A stretch of DNA of 64,000 nucleotides from Alteraurantiacibacter buctensis (GTDB taxonomy: Bacteria; Pseudomonadota; Alphaproteobacteria; Sphingomonadales; Sphingomonadaceae). Shown piece after piece: positions 34,722 through 43,775 of this stretch. How positions within the stretch are numbered: the stretch's first letter is position 1; the number at the start of each line of letters is the position of its first letter. The DNA lies in assembly GCF_009827655.1 (NCBI RefSeq), contig NZ_WTYV01000005.1, positions 124,001 through 188,000 of the forward strand, written 5' to 3'. The notes under the pieces were generated by a model that ran no database searches, was not told the origin of the DNA, and worked only from the letters and a program-made list of their open reading frames with translations. A program made the position numbers and the translations under genes.

Positions 34722-35897
34722 ATGAAGCGCCTGCTGTCCATCGCCACGCTCTATCCCAACGCCCATGCCCCGCGCTTCGGCACTTTCGTGGCGCGGCAGA
34801 TGGAGGCGCTGGCCGCGCGCGGGGACTGGGAGGTAACGGTAATCAACCCGGTGGGCACCCCGCCCTTCGCACCCGGCCGCTATGCTGCCGTGGCGCGCGC
34901 GGCGGTGAACGGGATGGAAGGCGGCGTGCAGGTGCTGCGGCCGCGCTTCACCCTCATCCCGGCGGTGGGCGGGCCGTTCAACCCGCGCATGATCTGCCGC
35001 GCGGTGCTGCCGCTGGCCCGGCGTTTGCACGCTGGGCAGCCGTTCGACCTGGTGGACGCGCAGTTCTTCTATCCTGATGGCCCCGCCGCTGCCGCCGTGG
35101 CGCGCGATCTGGGCCTGCCGCTGGCAATCAAGGCGCGCGGGGCGGATATCTCGCTGTGGGGCCACAAGCCCTATGCCAACCGCATGATGCGAGCCGCGGC
35201 TGAACAGGCGGCGGGCCTGCTGGCGGTAAGCGAGGCGCTGGCGGACGATATGGCCGCCATCGGGCTGCCGCGTGAAAAGATCGCCGTGCACTACACCGGG
35301 CTCGATCACGCGCTGTTCCGCCCGCTACCGCGCGAGGAAAGTCGCGCCGCGCTCGCCACGCGGCTGGGCGTGCCGCCTGATGGCACTCTGCTCGCCACGG
35401 TTGGCGCGCTGATCCCGCGCAAGGGGCAAAGCTACGTGATCGAGGCGCTGGCAGGTCTGCCTGATGCGCGCCTGGCGCTGGTCGGCAAGGGCCCGGACGA
35501 GCCCACGCTGCGCGCCCTGGCAGACCGGCTGGGCGTGGCCGGGCGGGTGCACTTCCTTGGTTCGCTCGACCATGCGGACCTGCCGCTGGTTCTGTCAGCC
35601 AGCACGGCGATGGTCCTGCCTTCTGCCAGCGAGGGACTGGCCAATGCCTGGGTGGAGGCGCTCGCCTGCGGCGCCCCGTTGGTCATTACCGATGCCGGAG
35701 GCGCGCGCGAGCTGGTGCGGGATGCCGATGCAGGCCGGATCGTGGCGCGCGATGCGGCCGCAATCGCCGCAGCCGTGGCTGACCTGCTGGCCAGTCCGCC
35801 ACCGCGCGACGCGGTAGCCCGCGCCGCTGCCGCGTTCAGCTGGGAAGCCAACGCGGCCCGGCTGGCTGAGCTCTACTCCGGTTTCATCGAAACCTGA
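34722..35897 (+). CDS. GT4-type glycosyltransferase
   Basis: 391 aa from MKRLLSIATLYPNAHAPRFG. GT-B fold: an N-terminal acceptor domain with FGTFVARQMEALAARG and LAIKARGADISLWGHKP, and a C-terminal donor domain with LLATVGALIPRKGQSYVIEA, LVGKGPDEPTL and VHFLGSLDHADLPLVL. The conserved E-x7-E-like sugar-nucleotide region is LPSASEGLANAWVEALACG. Acceptor and sugar are unknown; polysaccharide or lipid glycosylation is likely. It runs with the XRE regulator and converges on secF with only 3 nt between stops. Confidence 0.88.
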   Translation: MKRLLSIATLYPNAHAPRFGTFVARQMEALAARGDWEVTVINPVGTPPFAPGRYAAVARAAVNGMEGGVQVLRPRFTLIPAVGGPFNPRMICRAVLPLARRLHAGQPFDLVDAQFFYPDGPAAAAVARDLGLPLAIKARGADISLWGHKPYANRMMRAAAEQAAGLLAVSEALADDMAAIGLPREKIAVHYTGLDHALFRPLPREESRAALATRLGVPPDGTLLATVGALIPRKGQSYVIEALAGLPDARLALVGKGPDEPTLRALADRLGVAGRVHFLGSLDHADLPLVLSASTAMVLPSASEGLANAWVEALACGAPLVITDAGGARELVRDADAGRIVARDAAAIAAAVADLLASPPPRDAVARAAAAFSWEANAARLAELYSGFIET

Positions 35898-35900
35898 GGC

Positions 35901-36878
35901 TTACGCCTCGCCGCGGGCCTTGCGTTCCTGCACGTCCACCGCAGTCTCGGTGGGGACGAAGCTGTTGCCGCTTACCCCCAGCCAGATCAGGATCGGCGCG
36001 GACATGTAGACCGAGCTGTAGGTACCCACGAAGATGCCCAGCGTGATTGCGGCGGTAAACCCGAAGATCACCGGCGGGCCCAGCAGCAGCAGGGCAAGCA
36101 GAGTGATCAGCACCGACAGCGAGGTGACGACGGTGCGGCTCAGCGTTTCGTTCACCGACAGGTCGAGCAGCTCGGCAATCGGCATCTTGCGATACTTCTT
36201 CAGGTTCTCGCGGATGCGGTCGTAGACCACGATGGTATCGTTCAGCGAGTAGCCGATCAGCGTCAGGATGGCGGCTACGATGTTGAGGTCGAACTCCATC
36301 TGGGTCAGCGCGAACATGCCCAGCGTCAGCGTCACGTCATGCAGCAGCGCGAACAGCGCGCCCACGCCGAACTGCCATTCGAACCTGATCCAGATGTAGA
36401 CCGAGATCGCCAGCATCGCCAGACCGAGGGCCATCATGCCATCCTGGAACAGCTCGCCAGAGACTTTGCCGGATACCGAATCCACGCCATCGATGCGGAC
36501 ATCGGGATGGTCCGCCTCGATCCGGTCGGTGATGGTGCGGGCCATCTGGTCGGCCAAGCCCGGATCCTCGTCCGCCCCTTCGGGCAGGCGCATGCGGATG
36601 GAAATCTCGTTGTCCGCGCCGAACTGCTGGATGATCGGCTCACCATAGCCCAGGCTGCCCACGCTTTCGCGCAGCTCCTCCACCGGCGCCGTGGCGCTCT
36701 GGGTGAAGGTGGCGCGGATCATCTGCCCGCCCACGAAGTCCACGCCCAAGTTCAGGCCCTTGGTCATCACCAAGCCCACTGATGCGGCCATCAGCAGCAG
36801 GCTGACGACATAGAACGGCACCCGCCACCGCAGGAAGCGGATGTTGGTGTTGTCGGGTACCAGCTTGAGAAGTTTCAT
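35901..36878 (-). CDS. secF: Protein translocase subunit SecF
   Basis: 325 aa integral membrane subunit of the SecDF pump, which uses proton motive force to complete Sec export. From MKLLKLVPDNTNIRFLRWRV (TM1 at about 18-40). It carries LNLGVDFVGGQMIRATF, the first periplasmic domain, ILTLIGYSLNDTIVVYDRIR and MPIAELLDLSVNETLSRTVV, all SecF hallmarks, and ends in a charged tail. 14 nt after secD. The longer frame to 36944 lies in the secD 3' end. Confidence 0.96.
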   Translation of the reverse strand: MKLLKLVPDNTNIRFLRWRVPFYVVSLLLMAASVGLVMTKGLNLGVDFVGGQMIRATFTQSATAPVEELRESVGSLGYGEPIIQQFGADNEISIRMRLPEGADEDPGLADQMARTITDRIEADHPDVRIDGVDSVSGKVSGELFQDGMMALGLAMLAISVYIWIRFEWQFGVGALFALLHDVTLTLGMFALTQMEFDLNIVAAILTLIGYSLNDTIVVYDRIRENLKKYRKMPIAELLDLSVNETLSRTVVTSLSVLITLLALLLLGPPVIFGFTAAITLGIFVGTYSSVYMSAPILIWLGVSGNSFVPTETAVDVQERKARGEA

Positions 36879-36892
36879 TGTCGCTGCGTCCC

Positions 36893-38497
36893 TTACAACA
36901 CGATGTCGGCCGGCCGCGCCCTGCGCAGCCACATGGCGACCCACATGCGGGTGAGCCAGACGGCGGTGAAGACCGAGGTGCCGATGCCGATGATCAGCAC
37001 GACGGCGAAGCCCTTGACCGGGCCGGAGCCGATGAAGAACATCAGCAGCGCGGCGATCACGTTGGTGATGTTGGCATCGAAAATGGCGCGGCTCGCTTCG
37101 CGGTAGCCTGCCTCAACCGCCTGCACCACGCGGCGCCCGCGTGCCCGCTCTTCCCGGATGCGCTCGTTGATCAGCACGTTGGCGTCCACCGCCGCGCCGA
37201 TCGTCAGCACGAAACCGGCGATGCCCGGCAGGGTCAGCGTGGCCCCCATCACCGCCATGATCCCCAGGATCATCAGCGCGTTCAGGATCAGCGCGGCATT
37301 GGTGTAGATGCCGAAGCGGCCATAGGTCAGCAGCATGAAGGCGATCAGCACGAGCGTGCCAACGCCCATGGCGATGCCGCCGGCCTCGATCGATTCAGCG
37401 CCCAGGTCAGGCCCCACGGTGCGCTCTTCCACCACGGTCAGCTCCACCGGCAGCGCGCCGGAGCCGAGCGCAATGGCCAGCTGGGTGGACTGGGCGACGG
37501 TGAAACCGCCCGAAATCTGCGAGGTGCCGCCCAGGATCGGCTCGCGGATCACCGGGGCAGAGATCACCTCGCCATCGAGGATGATGGCGAACTGCTTACC
37601 CACGTTCTCGCGGGTAAGCCGCGCAAAGCGTTCGGCCCCGGCGGAATCGAAGGTAATCGACACGGCAGGTTCGTTGTTAGTGGGGTCGCGTGTGGCAACG
37701 GCGGCCGTCAGCGAGTCGCCGCGCACACCGCCCAGGCGGCGTACTGCAATCACGGCACCGTCATAGTCCGAGCCGCGCGCACCGGGGACGATCTGGCTGC
37801 CCGCCGGGGCAATGCCCTGCTGCACCAGGGCAGCGGCATCGGGGCTGTCATCCAACAGCTTGAACTCCAGCCGGGCGGTCTGGCCCAGCAGTTCCTTCAG
37901 GGCATCGGGATCCTGCAGGCCGGGCACCTGCACCACGATCCGGTCATCGCCCTGGCGGATGATGGTCGGCTCGCGCGTGCCCAGCGCGTCGATGCGGCGG
38001 CGGACAACGTCGGTGGCGCTGTCCATTGCGGTGGTGACCGCGTTCTGGAAGCCGCTGCTGGTGGGGGTCAGCACCATGCGCTGGCCGCCATCGAGCACGT
38101 CGAGGTCCCATTCCCGCGTCAGGCCGGTACCGTTGACCAGCGGCAGGATCGCCTCGCGCGCGGCATCCACCTGCGAGGGGTTCTCCAGCGTGATGGTGAG
38201 ACGGTTGTTGGCGGTGGAGACTTCGGAATAGCCAATTTCCGGATTGGCGGCATCAAACGCCTGCCGCACGCCTTCCTCGATGTTCTCCAGCCGCTGCACC
38301 GCAAGCTGGCGCTGGTCGGCCTCCAGCAGGATGTGGCTGCCGCCCGCAAGGTCCAGCCCCAGGTTGACCATCGGCTTGTAGACGCCATCGGGCCAGCGGA
38401 TGGTGGTGAACGAAAGCAGAGACGGGATCGCGGCAACAATGCACAGCGCCGTCACGGCCCAAAGGAAGAAGCGTTTCCAGCGGGGGAAATCGAGCAT
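36893..38497 (-). CDS. secD: Protein translocase subunit SecD
   Basis: 534 aa membrane subunit partnered with SecF. MLDFPRWKRFFLWAVTALCI carries the first helix; the large periplasmic P1 domain starts with PMVNLGLDLAGGSHILLEAD. Later blocks are VVRRRIDALGTREPTIIRQG, DDRIVVQVPGLQDPDALKE and VTLPGIAGFVLTIGAAVDAN, then VLINERIREE. The yajC-secD-secF order is the standard cluster. secD starts 22 nt after yajC. Confidence 0.97.
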   Translation of the reverse strand: MLDFPRWKRFFLWAVTALCIVAAIPSLLSFTTIRWPDGVYKPMVNLGLDLAGGSHILLEADQRQLAVQRLENIEEGVRQAFDAANPEIGYSEVSTANNRLTITLENPSQVDAAREAILPLVNGTGLTREWDLDVLDGGQRMVLTPTSSGFQNAVTTAMDSATDVVRRRIDALGTREPTIIRQGDDRIVVQVPGLQDPDALKELLGQTARLEFKLLDDSPDAAALVQQGIAPAGSQIVPGARGSDYDGAVIAVRRLGGVRGDSLTAAVATRDPTNNEPAVSITFDSAGAERFARLTRENVGKQFAIILDGEVISAPVIREPILGGTSQISGGFTVAQSTQLAIALGSGALPVELTVVEERTVGPDLGAESIEAGGIAMGVGTLVLIAFMLLTYGRFGIYTNAALILNALMILGIMAVMGATLTLPGIAGFVLTIGAAVDANVLINERIREERARGRRVVQAVEAGYREASRAIFDANITNVIAALLMFFIGSGPVKGFAVVLIIGIGTSVFTAVWLTRMWVAMWLRRARPADIVL

Positions 38498-38519
38498 CGG
38501 GAAAACCGCCTTCGCGTGA

Positions 38520-38837
38520 TCAGTCGTTGGCGGGTTTGGCGGTGGGGCTGGTCACATCACCGATCATCGACTTGACGACCTTGACCACCACGCCCTTGGC
38601 AATTTCCACTTCGATGTAATCGTCATCGACCTTGGTGACCTTGCCCACGATGCCGCTGGTGGTGACAACCTGATCCCGCGGCTTCACGGATGCCACCTTT
38701 TCGCGGTGCTGCTTCTGCTGGCGCATCTGCGGGCGGATGATCAGGAACCAGAAAATCGCGATCATGCCGATGATCGGCACGAAGCCGAGCAGGGACTCCG
38801 TTCCGGAAGCGCCGGCGGCGGCGAGGTAATCAAGCAT
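38520..38837 (-). CDS. yajC: Preprotein translocase subunit YajC
   Basis: 105 aa, one N-terminal membrane helix (about 20-38, LGFVPIIGMIAIFWFLIIRP) followed by QMRQQKQHREKVASVKPRDQ and VVTTSGIVGKVTKVDDDYIE, the YajC signature. It associates with SecDF to support Sec export. First gene of the minus-strand yajC-secD-secF operon; the 220 bp upstream to tRNA-Pro must hold the promoter. Confidence 0.96.
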   Translation of the reverse strand: MLDYLAAAGASGTESLLGFVPIIGMIAIFWFLIIRPQMRQQKQHREKVASVKPRDQVVTTSGIVGKVTKVDDDYIEVEIAKGVVVKVVKSMIGDVTSPTAKPAND

Positions 38838-39060
38838 AGTTCTGGCCCATCATGGTTAAATCCCGCTCCCCACGGGTTGTCGAAGGCGTAAATGGCCGCT
38901 CAGGCCACGCATTCAACCCCCATTGCGGGATGCGCGGTGCGCCTAGCAGCAATAAACCGGCAGGGCAATCAAGCGGGGACCGCGCAAGGGGTGGAACAAG
39001 GCGCTACTGGCCGCTTGCCATGCCCGCATGTCCTGCCTATAGGCGCGCTTCCACTGGCCT

Positions 39061-39137
39061 CGGGACGTAGCGCAGCCTGGTAGCGCATCACACTGGGGGT
39101 GTGGGGGTCGCAGGTTCGAATCCTGTCGTCCCGACCA
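39061..39137 (+). tRNA. tRNA-Pro (anticodon GGG)
   Basis: 77 nt. Acceptor CGGGACG pairs with CGTCCCG. D arm GTAGCGCAGCCTGGTAGCGC. Anticodon stem-loop TCACACTGGGGGTGTGG with anticodon GGG. T arm CGCAGGTTCGAATCCTG. Discriminator A and encoded CCA at 39135-39137. It decodes CCC and CCU codons. Confidence 0.96.
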
Positions 39138-39179
39138 GTGGACTTACCCCTTCCCATCACCCCCAACGCCCCGCGCCCG

Positions 39180-40430
39180 TCATTGCGACGTGGCGCCGAA
39201 GCTGAATTCCACCCGCACATTGGGCGCAATGCCCGCCGCGCTTTCTCCGGTGCCCACGCCAAAGGCGTTACGGTCCACCGTGGCGCTGCCGCTCACCTGC
39301 CGCCGTGCGCCGCTGCCGCCCAGCGTGAAGGTGATGGTCTGCGGTCGGCTGGCCCCGCGCAACGACAGCGTGCCGCGCGCGCGATAGGAATTGGACCCGG
39401 TCTTCTCCACGCTGGTGGAGCGGAAGGTGGCCGTGGGGTTGGCCCCGGTGTTGAAGAAATCGCCGCCCTGCAGCATCTCGTCCTGCGTGGCATCGCCGAT
39501 GCTGGCGCTGGCCAGGTCGATGCGGATGGCAATGTCAGCGCCGGCTGGATTCTCCGGATCCATGGCGATGGTGCCCTGCCAGCGGCTGAAGGAGCCGCTG
39601 ATCGCGGTGCCGCCATTGTCGGCGGTGAAGCGCAGCGTACCGCCGGGCTGGATGGCCCAGCTTGGCGGCGGGCCGGCAGCTTCGTCCTCGGCAGCGGCAG
39701 AGGCGCTGGCCTCGGGTGCGGGGCTTTCCTCGGCCAGCGGGTCTTCTGCCATGGCGCTGGCAGATGCTGCGGGAGCGGGAGCCGCGTCTTCGGCGGCTTC
39801 CTCGGCTTCGCCTTCCTCATGTCCCGGCAGTGCGGCCACCAGGCCGAAATGCAGCACCAGCACGCCCGCCAGCATGGCCAGGCCCAGGCCCGCCGCACCC
39901 TTGGGCGACATGCGCGCCATCGTGGCGTCCTTCAACAGGAAGTGGTGATAGAGCGCCGCCAGCACGTGGCCCACGAACAGCGCCATGCCGGCAAAGGCGA
40001 TCAGCTCGTGCGCTTCCTCCAGCGTGTGGTTGAGGCCATCTGCCAGCGGCAGGTGCGGCCAGGGGACCACGCCCCACAACAGGGTCGGCACGTCGATCGG
40101 CGCGGTCGAGACCACCGCCCAGCCGGTCAGCGGCGCGGCCAGCATGAAGGCGTAGAGTCCCAGGTGGCCCGCCTTGACCAGCAGGCCCTGGAACCCGCCT
40201 ACCAGCGTTTCCGGCGCAGGCCGGGCAAAGCGCCAGCCGATCCGCACCAGGGTGAGCAGCAGGATGGTGATCCCCAGGCTCTTGTGCAATTGGTAGAGGG
40301 TAAAGCCGCTGGCATCCTTCGGCATCCCGAAGCCCAGCGCCAGTTCTGCCGCCAGGGCAAAGGCAATCAGCCAGTGGAGCCAGATTGCCCCGGTGCTGTA
40401 CCTGGTTGCATCCATTCGCGTCATGGTCAT
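39180..40430 (-). CDS. Cytochrome b561-YceI domain fusion protein
   Basis: About 416 aa, two domains joined. The N-terminal half is a four-helix cytochrome b561 with heme-ligand histidines in IWLHWLIAFALAAELALGFG, LYQLHKSLGI and GHVLAALYHHFLLKD. After a linker of about 60 residues rich in Ala and Glu (EEGEAEEAAEDAAPAPAASA), the C-terminal half is a YceI lipocalin-like domain (SWAIQPGGTLRFTADNGG; FRSTSVEKTGSNSYRARGT; GTLSLRGASRPQTI; DRNAFGVGTGES). The fusion suggests membrane electron transfer coupled to binding of an isoprenoid quinone. Start at 40430 or 40424; a longer one is at 40481. Confidence 0.88.
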   Translation of the reverse strand: MTMTRMDATRYSTGAIWLHWLIAFALAAELALGFGMPKDASGFTLYQLHKSLGITILLLTLVRIGWRFARPAPETLVGGFQGLLVKAGHLGLYAFMLAAPLTGWAVVSTAPIDVPTLLWGVVPWPHLPLADGLNHTLEEAHELIAFAGMALFVGHVLAALYHHFLLKDATMARMSPKGAAGLGLAMLAGVLVLHFGLVAALPGHEEGEAEEAAEDAAPAPAASASAMAEDPLAEESPAPEASASAAAEDEAAGPPPSWAIQPGGTLRFTADNGGTAISGSFSRWQGTIAMDPENPAGADIAIRIDLASASIGDATQDEMLQGGDFFNTGANPTATFRSTSVEKTGSNSYRARGTLSLRGASRPQTITFTLGGSGARRQVSGSATVDRNAFGVGTGESAAGIAPNVRVEFSFGATSQ

Positions 40431-40452
40431 CTCGCTATCCCCGCTTGCACTA

Positions 40453-41007
40453 TCAGTCCCGGCCCTCGGCGGCACTGCCATCCGGCAGGGCCATCGCCTG
40501 GTCCAGCAGCTCTTCTGCCCGGCCGATCATCGTTTCGATCACCCGGCGCACCACGGCCAGATCCTCTTCAGGGATGCCCGCCGTGAGGAAGGCATCACGT
40601 TCCTTGGCCCGCGTGGTCATGCGGGCGCGCAGCTCAAGTCCCTCGGGGGCCAGGCCGATCTCGATCTCCGGCCCGCCGGGCTTGCGGGTGCGGGTGAGCA
40701 GGCCGCGCTCCACCATGGCCTTGACCGCGCGGCTCAACTGCCCCCGGTCCTGCACCAGCACGTCGGCGAGGTTGTTGAGAGAGAGCGACACGCCCTCGCT
40801 CACCTGCGTCATTATGCGCCATTCGATCTCCGATAGGCCGAACAGGCGGCGCTGGGCAATGATCATGCTGCGTCGCATCAGGGTGTTGAGGATGACCATG
40901 CGCATCGACACCAGCCCGCCCAGAGGACTGGCCGGGTTGCGCCTCAGGTTGGCCATGGCGCCCCCTTCCTCGCGTGCCCTGCGCGCTTCTGCCTCTGCTT
41001 CGGTCAT
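40453..41007 (-). CDS. MarR family transcriptional regulator
   Basis: 184 aa from MTEAEAEARRAREE, preceded by AGGGAAGG 7 nt upstream. The winged helix is visible in LFGLSEIEWRIMTQVSEGVS, LSLNNLADVLVQDRGQLSRA and VKAMVERGLLTRTRKPGGPE, followed by a C-terminal dimerisation helix. MarR regulators respond to small, often aromatic ligands. The gene follows an MFS transporter on the same strand (59 nt apart) and may regulate it. A longer frame reaching 41829 is antisense-type sequence inside the MFS gene. Confidence 0.88.
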   Translation of the reverse strand: MTEAEAEARRAREEGGAMANLRRNPASPLGGLVSMRMVILNTLMRRSMIIAQRRLFGLSEIEWRIMTQVSEGVSLSLNNLADVLVQDRGQLSRAVKAMVERGLLTRTRKPGGPEIEIGLAPEGLELRARMTTRAKERDAFLTAGIPEEDLAVVRRVIETMIGRAEELLDQAMALPDGSAAEGRD

Positions 41008-41066
41008 GGCGCGCCCTTCCCTGCGATTCCCCGTCTCACTCTCTTTGGCCATCCCTCTTGCCCCTG

Positions 41067-42413
41067 TCAAAAACCGGCCGCGACCTGGCGTTCCACCTCG
41101 CGCCGGTAGGGCCGCCAGCCCAGCAGCGTAACCAGCAGCGCCAGCGGCAGGAAAACCGCATGCAGCAGCATGATCGACAGCCCCAGGTCGCCCGAGACGA
41201 AATCGGTGGTCAGGCCCGTCACCACGGGCGAGAGGCCCTGCCCCACCACGGTGAAGATGAACAGGTACAGCGCCATCACCTGCCCGCGCACCTGCGCCGG
41301 GGTGATGATCAGCATGACCGCGTTGAGCATCGGTCCGCTCAGCCCCAGCACCAGGTAGGCAACCGCGTTGCAGGCCATCGCCAGTTCGGGCGTGGGCATC
41401 AGCGGCATGGCCACGGCAAAGGGAATGTTCAGAGCGCGAGTATAGACCACCACGCGGTATGGCGCGTCCACCAGGCCGCGGGCCTGCATCCGCTCCACCC
41501 AGCGCGCGCCCAGCCACAGGCCCAGCAGCATGATCGCAATGGCCGCGATCCCGGCAACCATGCCATAGGTGGCTGGCGACCAGCCGTGGGTGCGCTGGAA
41601 GAAGGCTGCGCCCCAGGCCCGGCTGCCGTTGTCGAGCGCGCCCAGCGTCAGCGCCAGGAACAGTGGGCCGTAAATCGCCGCGTGCCGGCCCATGAACTGC
41701 AGCGCCCCCCAGAACGGGACCGGGGAAACCGGCGTGCTGGGCGGCTTGCGCAGCGGCTCGCGGATGGTCAGCAGCAGGGCTGCGATCAGCAGGCCGGGCA
41801 GGCCCACAGCAAGCAGCACGGCCTGCCAAGGCCGCAGTTCACCCACCAGCGGCAGGGTGGGCGAACCGACGAACCCGATCACGTAGATGATAACCCCGCC
41901 CAGCAGCAGCGAGAGGCCGTTGCCCGCCACCGATCCCAGTTGCAGGGTGTAGATCGCGCGCGGCAGCCGTTCGCGCGGGAAGAAGTCCGATACCAGCGAG
42001 TAGGATGCCGGGCTGTTGATGGCTTCCCCCGCTCCCACAGCCATGCGCGCGGCGAACAACTGGGCAAAGCTGCTGGCCAGGCCGCAGGCGGCGGTGGCCA
42101 GGCTCCATACGATGATGGCGACCGCGATCATGCGCTTCCTCACCCAGCGGTCGATCAGCGGGGACAGCGGCACGCCGAAGATCAGGTAGGCCACGGCAAA
42201 GGCCGGCCCCAGCAGCAGGCTGGCCTGGGTGTCGGTAAGCTGGAAATCGACGATGATATCCTGGATCAGCAGGTTGAGGATGCCCTGGTCCAGCATGGCA
42301 AAAGTGGTGGTCAGCGCCAGAACGCCTACGGCGTACCAACCCTCGCGCTCGGGCGGATAGGCCGCTGGCGGTGCGGCCTCGCCCTGTCCTGCGTCTGCTT
42401 GCGGCACTCCCAC
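41067..42413 (-). CDS. MFS transporter
   Basis: 448 aa with 12 predicted membrane helices. Family markers are the loop 2-3 motif FGVPLSPLIDRWVRKRMIAV and VWSLATAACGLASSFAQLFA, then ARMAVGAGEAINSPASYSLV and DFFPRERLPRAIYTL. The EREG-type N-terminus and AINSPAS segment resemble the Spinster-like branch. Substrate unknown. It sits between the MarR gene and a block of exported proteins and a TonB receptor, all minus strand, so it could carry the same compound across the inner membrane. Confidence 0.92.
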   Translation of the reverse strand: MGVPQADAGQGEAAPPAAYPPEREGWYAVGVLALTTTFAMLDQGILNLLIQDIIVDFQLTDTQASLLLGPAFAVAYLIFGVPLSPLIDRWVRKRMIAVAIIVWSLATAACGLASSFAQLFAARMAVGAGEAINSPASYSLVSDFFPRERLPRAIYTLQLGSVAGNGLSLLLGGVIIYVIGFVGSPTLPLVGELRPWQAVLLAVGLPGLLIAALLLTIREPLRKPPSTPVSPVPFWGALQFMGRHAAIYGPLFLALTLGALDNGSRAWGAAFFQRTHGWSPATYGMVAGIAAIAIMLLGLWLGARWVERMQARGLVDAPYRVVVYTRALNIPFAVAMPLMPTPELAMACNAVAYLVLGLSGPMLNAVMLIITPAQVRGQVMALYLFIFTVVGQGLSPVVTGLTTDFVSGDLGLSIMLLHAVFLPLALLVTLLGWRPYRREVERQVAAGF

Positions 42414-42504
42414 CCCCGTTCGCCCGCCACGTCGATCGCACGGCGTTCGGGAAAAGGTTTAGGGACCGGCCGCCGCTTGGCAAGCCGGGCCCCTTGGCAT
42501 CGCC

Positions 42505-43335
42505 CTACAGGAACTGCGTGTTGCCTGTCTCGTCCACCGGATTGCGGTCATTCTCCGCGCACTGGAACTCGATCAGCGAGCCGTGGCGGTCACGGCGATA
42601 GCTGACGTTGACAACATAGGGGCGGGAAAAGGCCACCGGGTCGGTCATGGTCAGTTCGTTCAGCAGCACATCGGGGTTGTCGGGCGACAGGCGGATTCGC
42701 TCGACCAGCCGGAACTGGTCGGAATGCTTGCCGCCCTCGCCCACTTCCAGCCGGTCGGAAATGCCGATGGTATCCACCACCAGCGTATCGCCTTCCCAGT
42801 GGCCGATGGAATGGCCCATGAAGCTGGGGGTGATATCCTCCAGCGGCGGATGGCCGCGCCCGTCGGTCCAGATCGTGCGGGTCTGCATCCAGGCTTCCTG
42901 GTTGATCGTGATCCGGCCAGGGGTGAACAGGAACTCGTACGGATACTGCGCCAGCATCATGATGCGCGGCAGGCCGGGGGGCGAGCAATTGGACCGGCTG
43001 CGCAGTTCCACGCCATCGTTGGCCTGTACCTGGGCGCGCCAGGCTTCCCAGTTCCGCAGGTATTCGCCTTGCAGCGGCGGATGGTTGGGCCGTCCGCCCA
43101 TGGCCGGATCGCCGCCGCGATTGAGGAACCAGATGCCGCCCCAGTCGGGCAGCGCGTCCAATTCGTGATAGCGGCCCCGGGTGAACCCGGCGCTCTGTTC
43201 CGGGGCAATGCCCTCCGGCGGCGGCGATTGCGTGGCCGCCCCCACCGGCGGGGCGTTCTGCGCCTGGGCTGCGCCCACGACCGTGACCAGGCCCAGCGCG
43301 ACGATACCCGCCAGCGCGCGATTGATGCGTGTCAT
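42505..43335 (-). CDS. Exported protein of an uncharacterised family (WEGDTLVVDT motif), copy 2
   Basis: 276 aa from MTRINRALAGIVALGLVTVV; signal cleavage likely after AQA. The mature protein has PDWGGIWFLNRGG, CSPPGLPRIMMLAQYPYEFL, WTDGRGHPPLEDITPSFMGH, SIGHWEGDTLVVDTIGI and ERIRLSPDNPDVLLNELTMT. The same landmarks occur in 44188-45120 and, more weakly, 52050-52805. No characterised homologue is known to me; the strand-rich pattern suggests a periplasmic beta protein. GAGAGGAT precedes the ATG. Part of the tight minus-strand run after the TonB receptor. Confidence 0.75.
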   Translation of the reverse strand: MTRINRALAGIVALGLVTVVGAAQAQNAPPVGAATQSPPPEGIAPEQSAGFTRGRYHELDALPDWGGIWFLNRGGDPAMGGRPNHPPLQGEYLRNWEAWRAQVQANDGVELRSRSNCSPPGLPRIMMLAQYPYEFLFTPGRITINQEAWMQTRTIWTDGRGHPPLEDITPSFMGHSIGHWEGDTLVVDTIGISDRLEVGEGGKHSDQFRLVERIRLSPDNPDVLLNELTMTDPVAFSRPYVVNVSYRRDRHGSLIEFQCAENDRNPVDETGNTQFL

Positions 43336-43365
43336 CTGTGATCCTCTCCCCAACCCGTGACCGGC

Positions 43366-43758
43366 TTACTGTTGCGGCACGGTGCCCAGCGTGGTGCCAT
43401 CGGCCTTGCGGACGCCGACATAGCTGCCGCCGCGCGCACCGCTGCGCAAGGGGTGGACCCACAACTGCACCCGGTCGCCCTGGCGCAGGCTGGTGCGGGT
43501 CCAGCCTTCCTGGGTCAGGTTGTTGGGGCTGGTCATCTCGATCGACCATTCCTCGGTCTGCCCGCCGGCCGGCACCGTCACGCGGATGAAGGCGTGCGGG
43601 TTCTGCCAGCGGAACTGGGTGACCGTGGCCTGCAGCAGCACGGTGCGCTGCATGTCGAACATCGAATAGCTGTGATGTGCCGAGGCGGGAGCCGAAGCGG
43701 TCATCGCCAGCGGGGACAGTGCCAGTGCAGCCAGGGCCGCCTTGCCGATCAGTGTCAT
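43366..43758 (-). CDS. DUF6152 family exported protein, copy A
   Basis: 130 aa. The signal peptide ends in ASA just before HHSYSMFDMQ. The small mature domain has VLLQATVTQFRWQNPHAFIR, EMTSPNNLTQEGWTRTSLRQ and GDRVQLWVHPLRSGARGGSY. The pattern of short strands and a PNNL...GW...SL...GD core looks OB-fold-like (inference). DUF6152 proteins have no known function. GGAG lies 8 nt before this ATG; an ATG 6 nt upstream is less well placed. It is one of two adjacent paralogues, 17 nt after copy B. Confidence 0.8.
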   Translation of the reverse strand: MTLIGKAALAALALSPLAMTASAPASAHHSYSMFDMQRTVLLQATVTQFRWQNPHAFIRVTVPAGGQTEEWSIEMTSPNNLTQEGWTRTSLRQGDRVQLWVHPLRSGARGGSYVGVRKADGTTLGTVPQQ

Positions 43759-43775
43759 GGCCATCTCTCCTCAGC

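Noticed and set aside
41067-41829. Extended N-terminus of the MarR protein reaching 41829
   Set aside because: The extension lies antisense/out of frame within the MFS gene; a start with AGGGAAGG at 41007 gives a normal MarR length.
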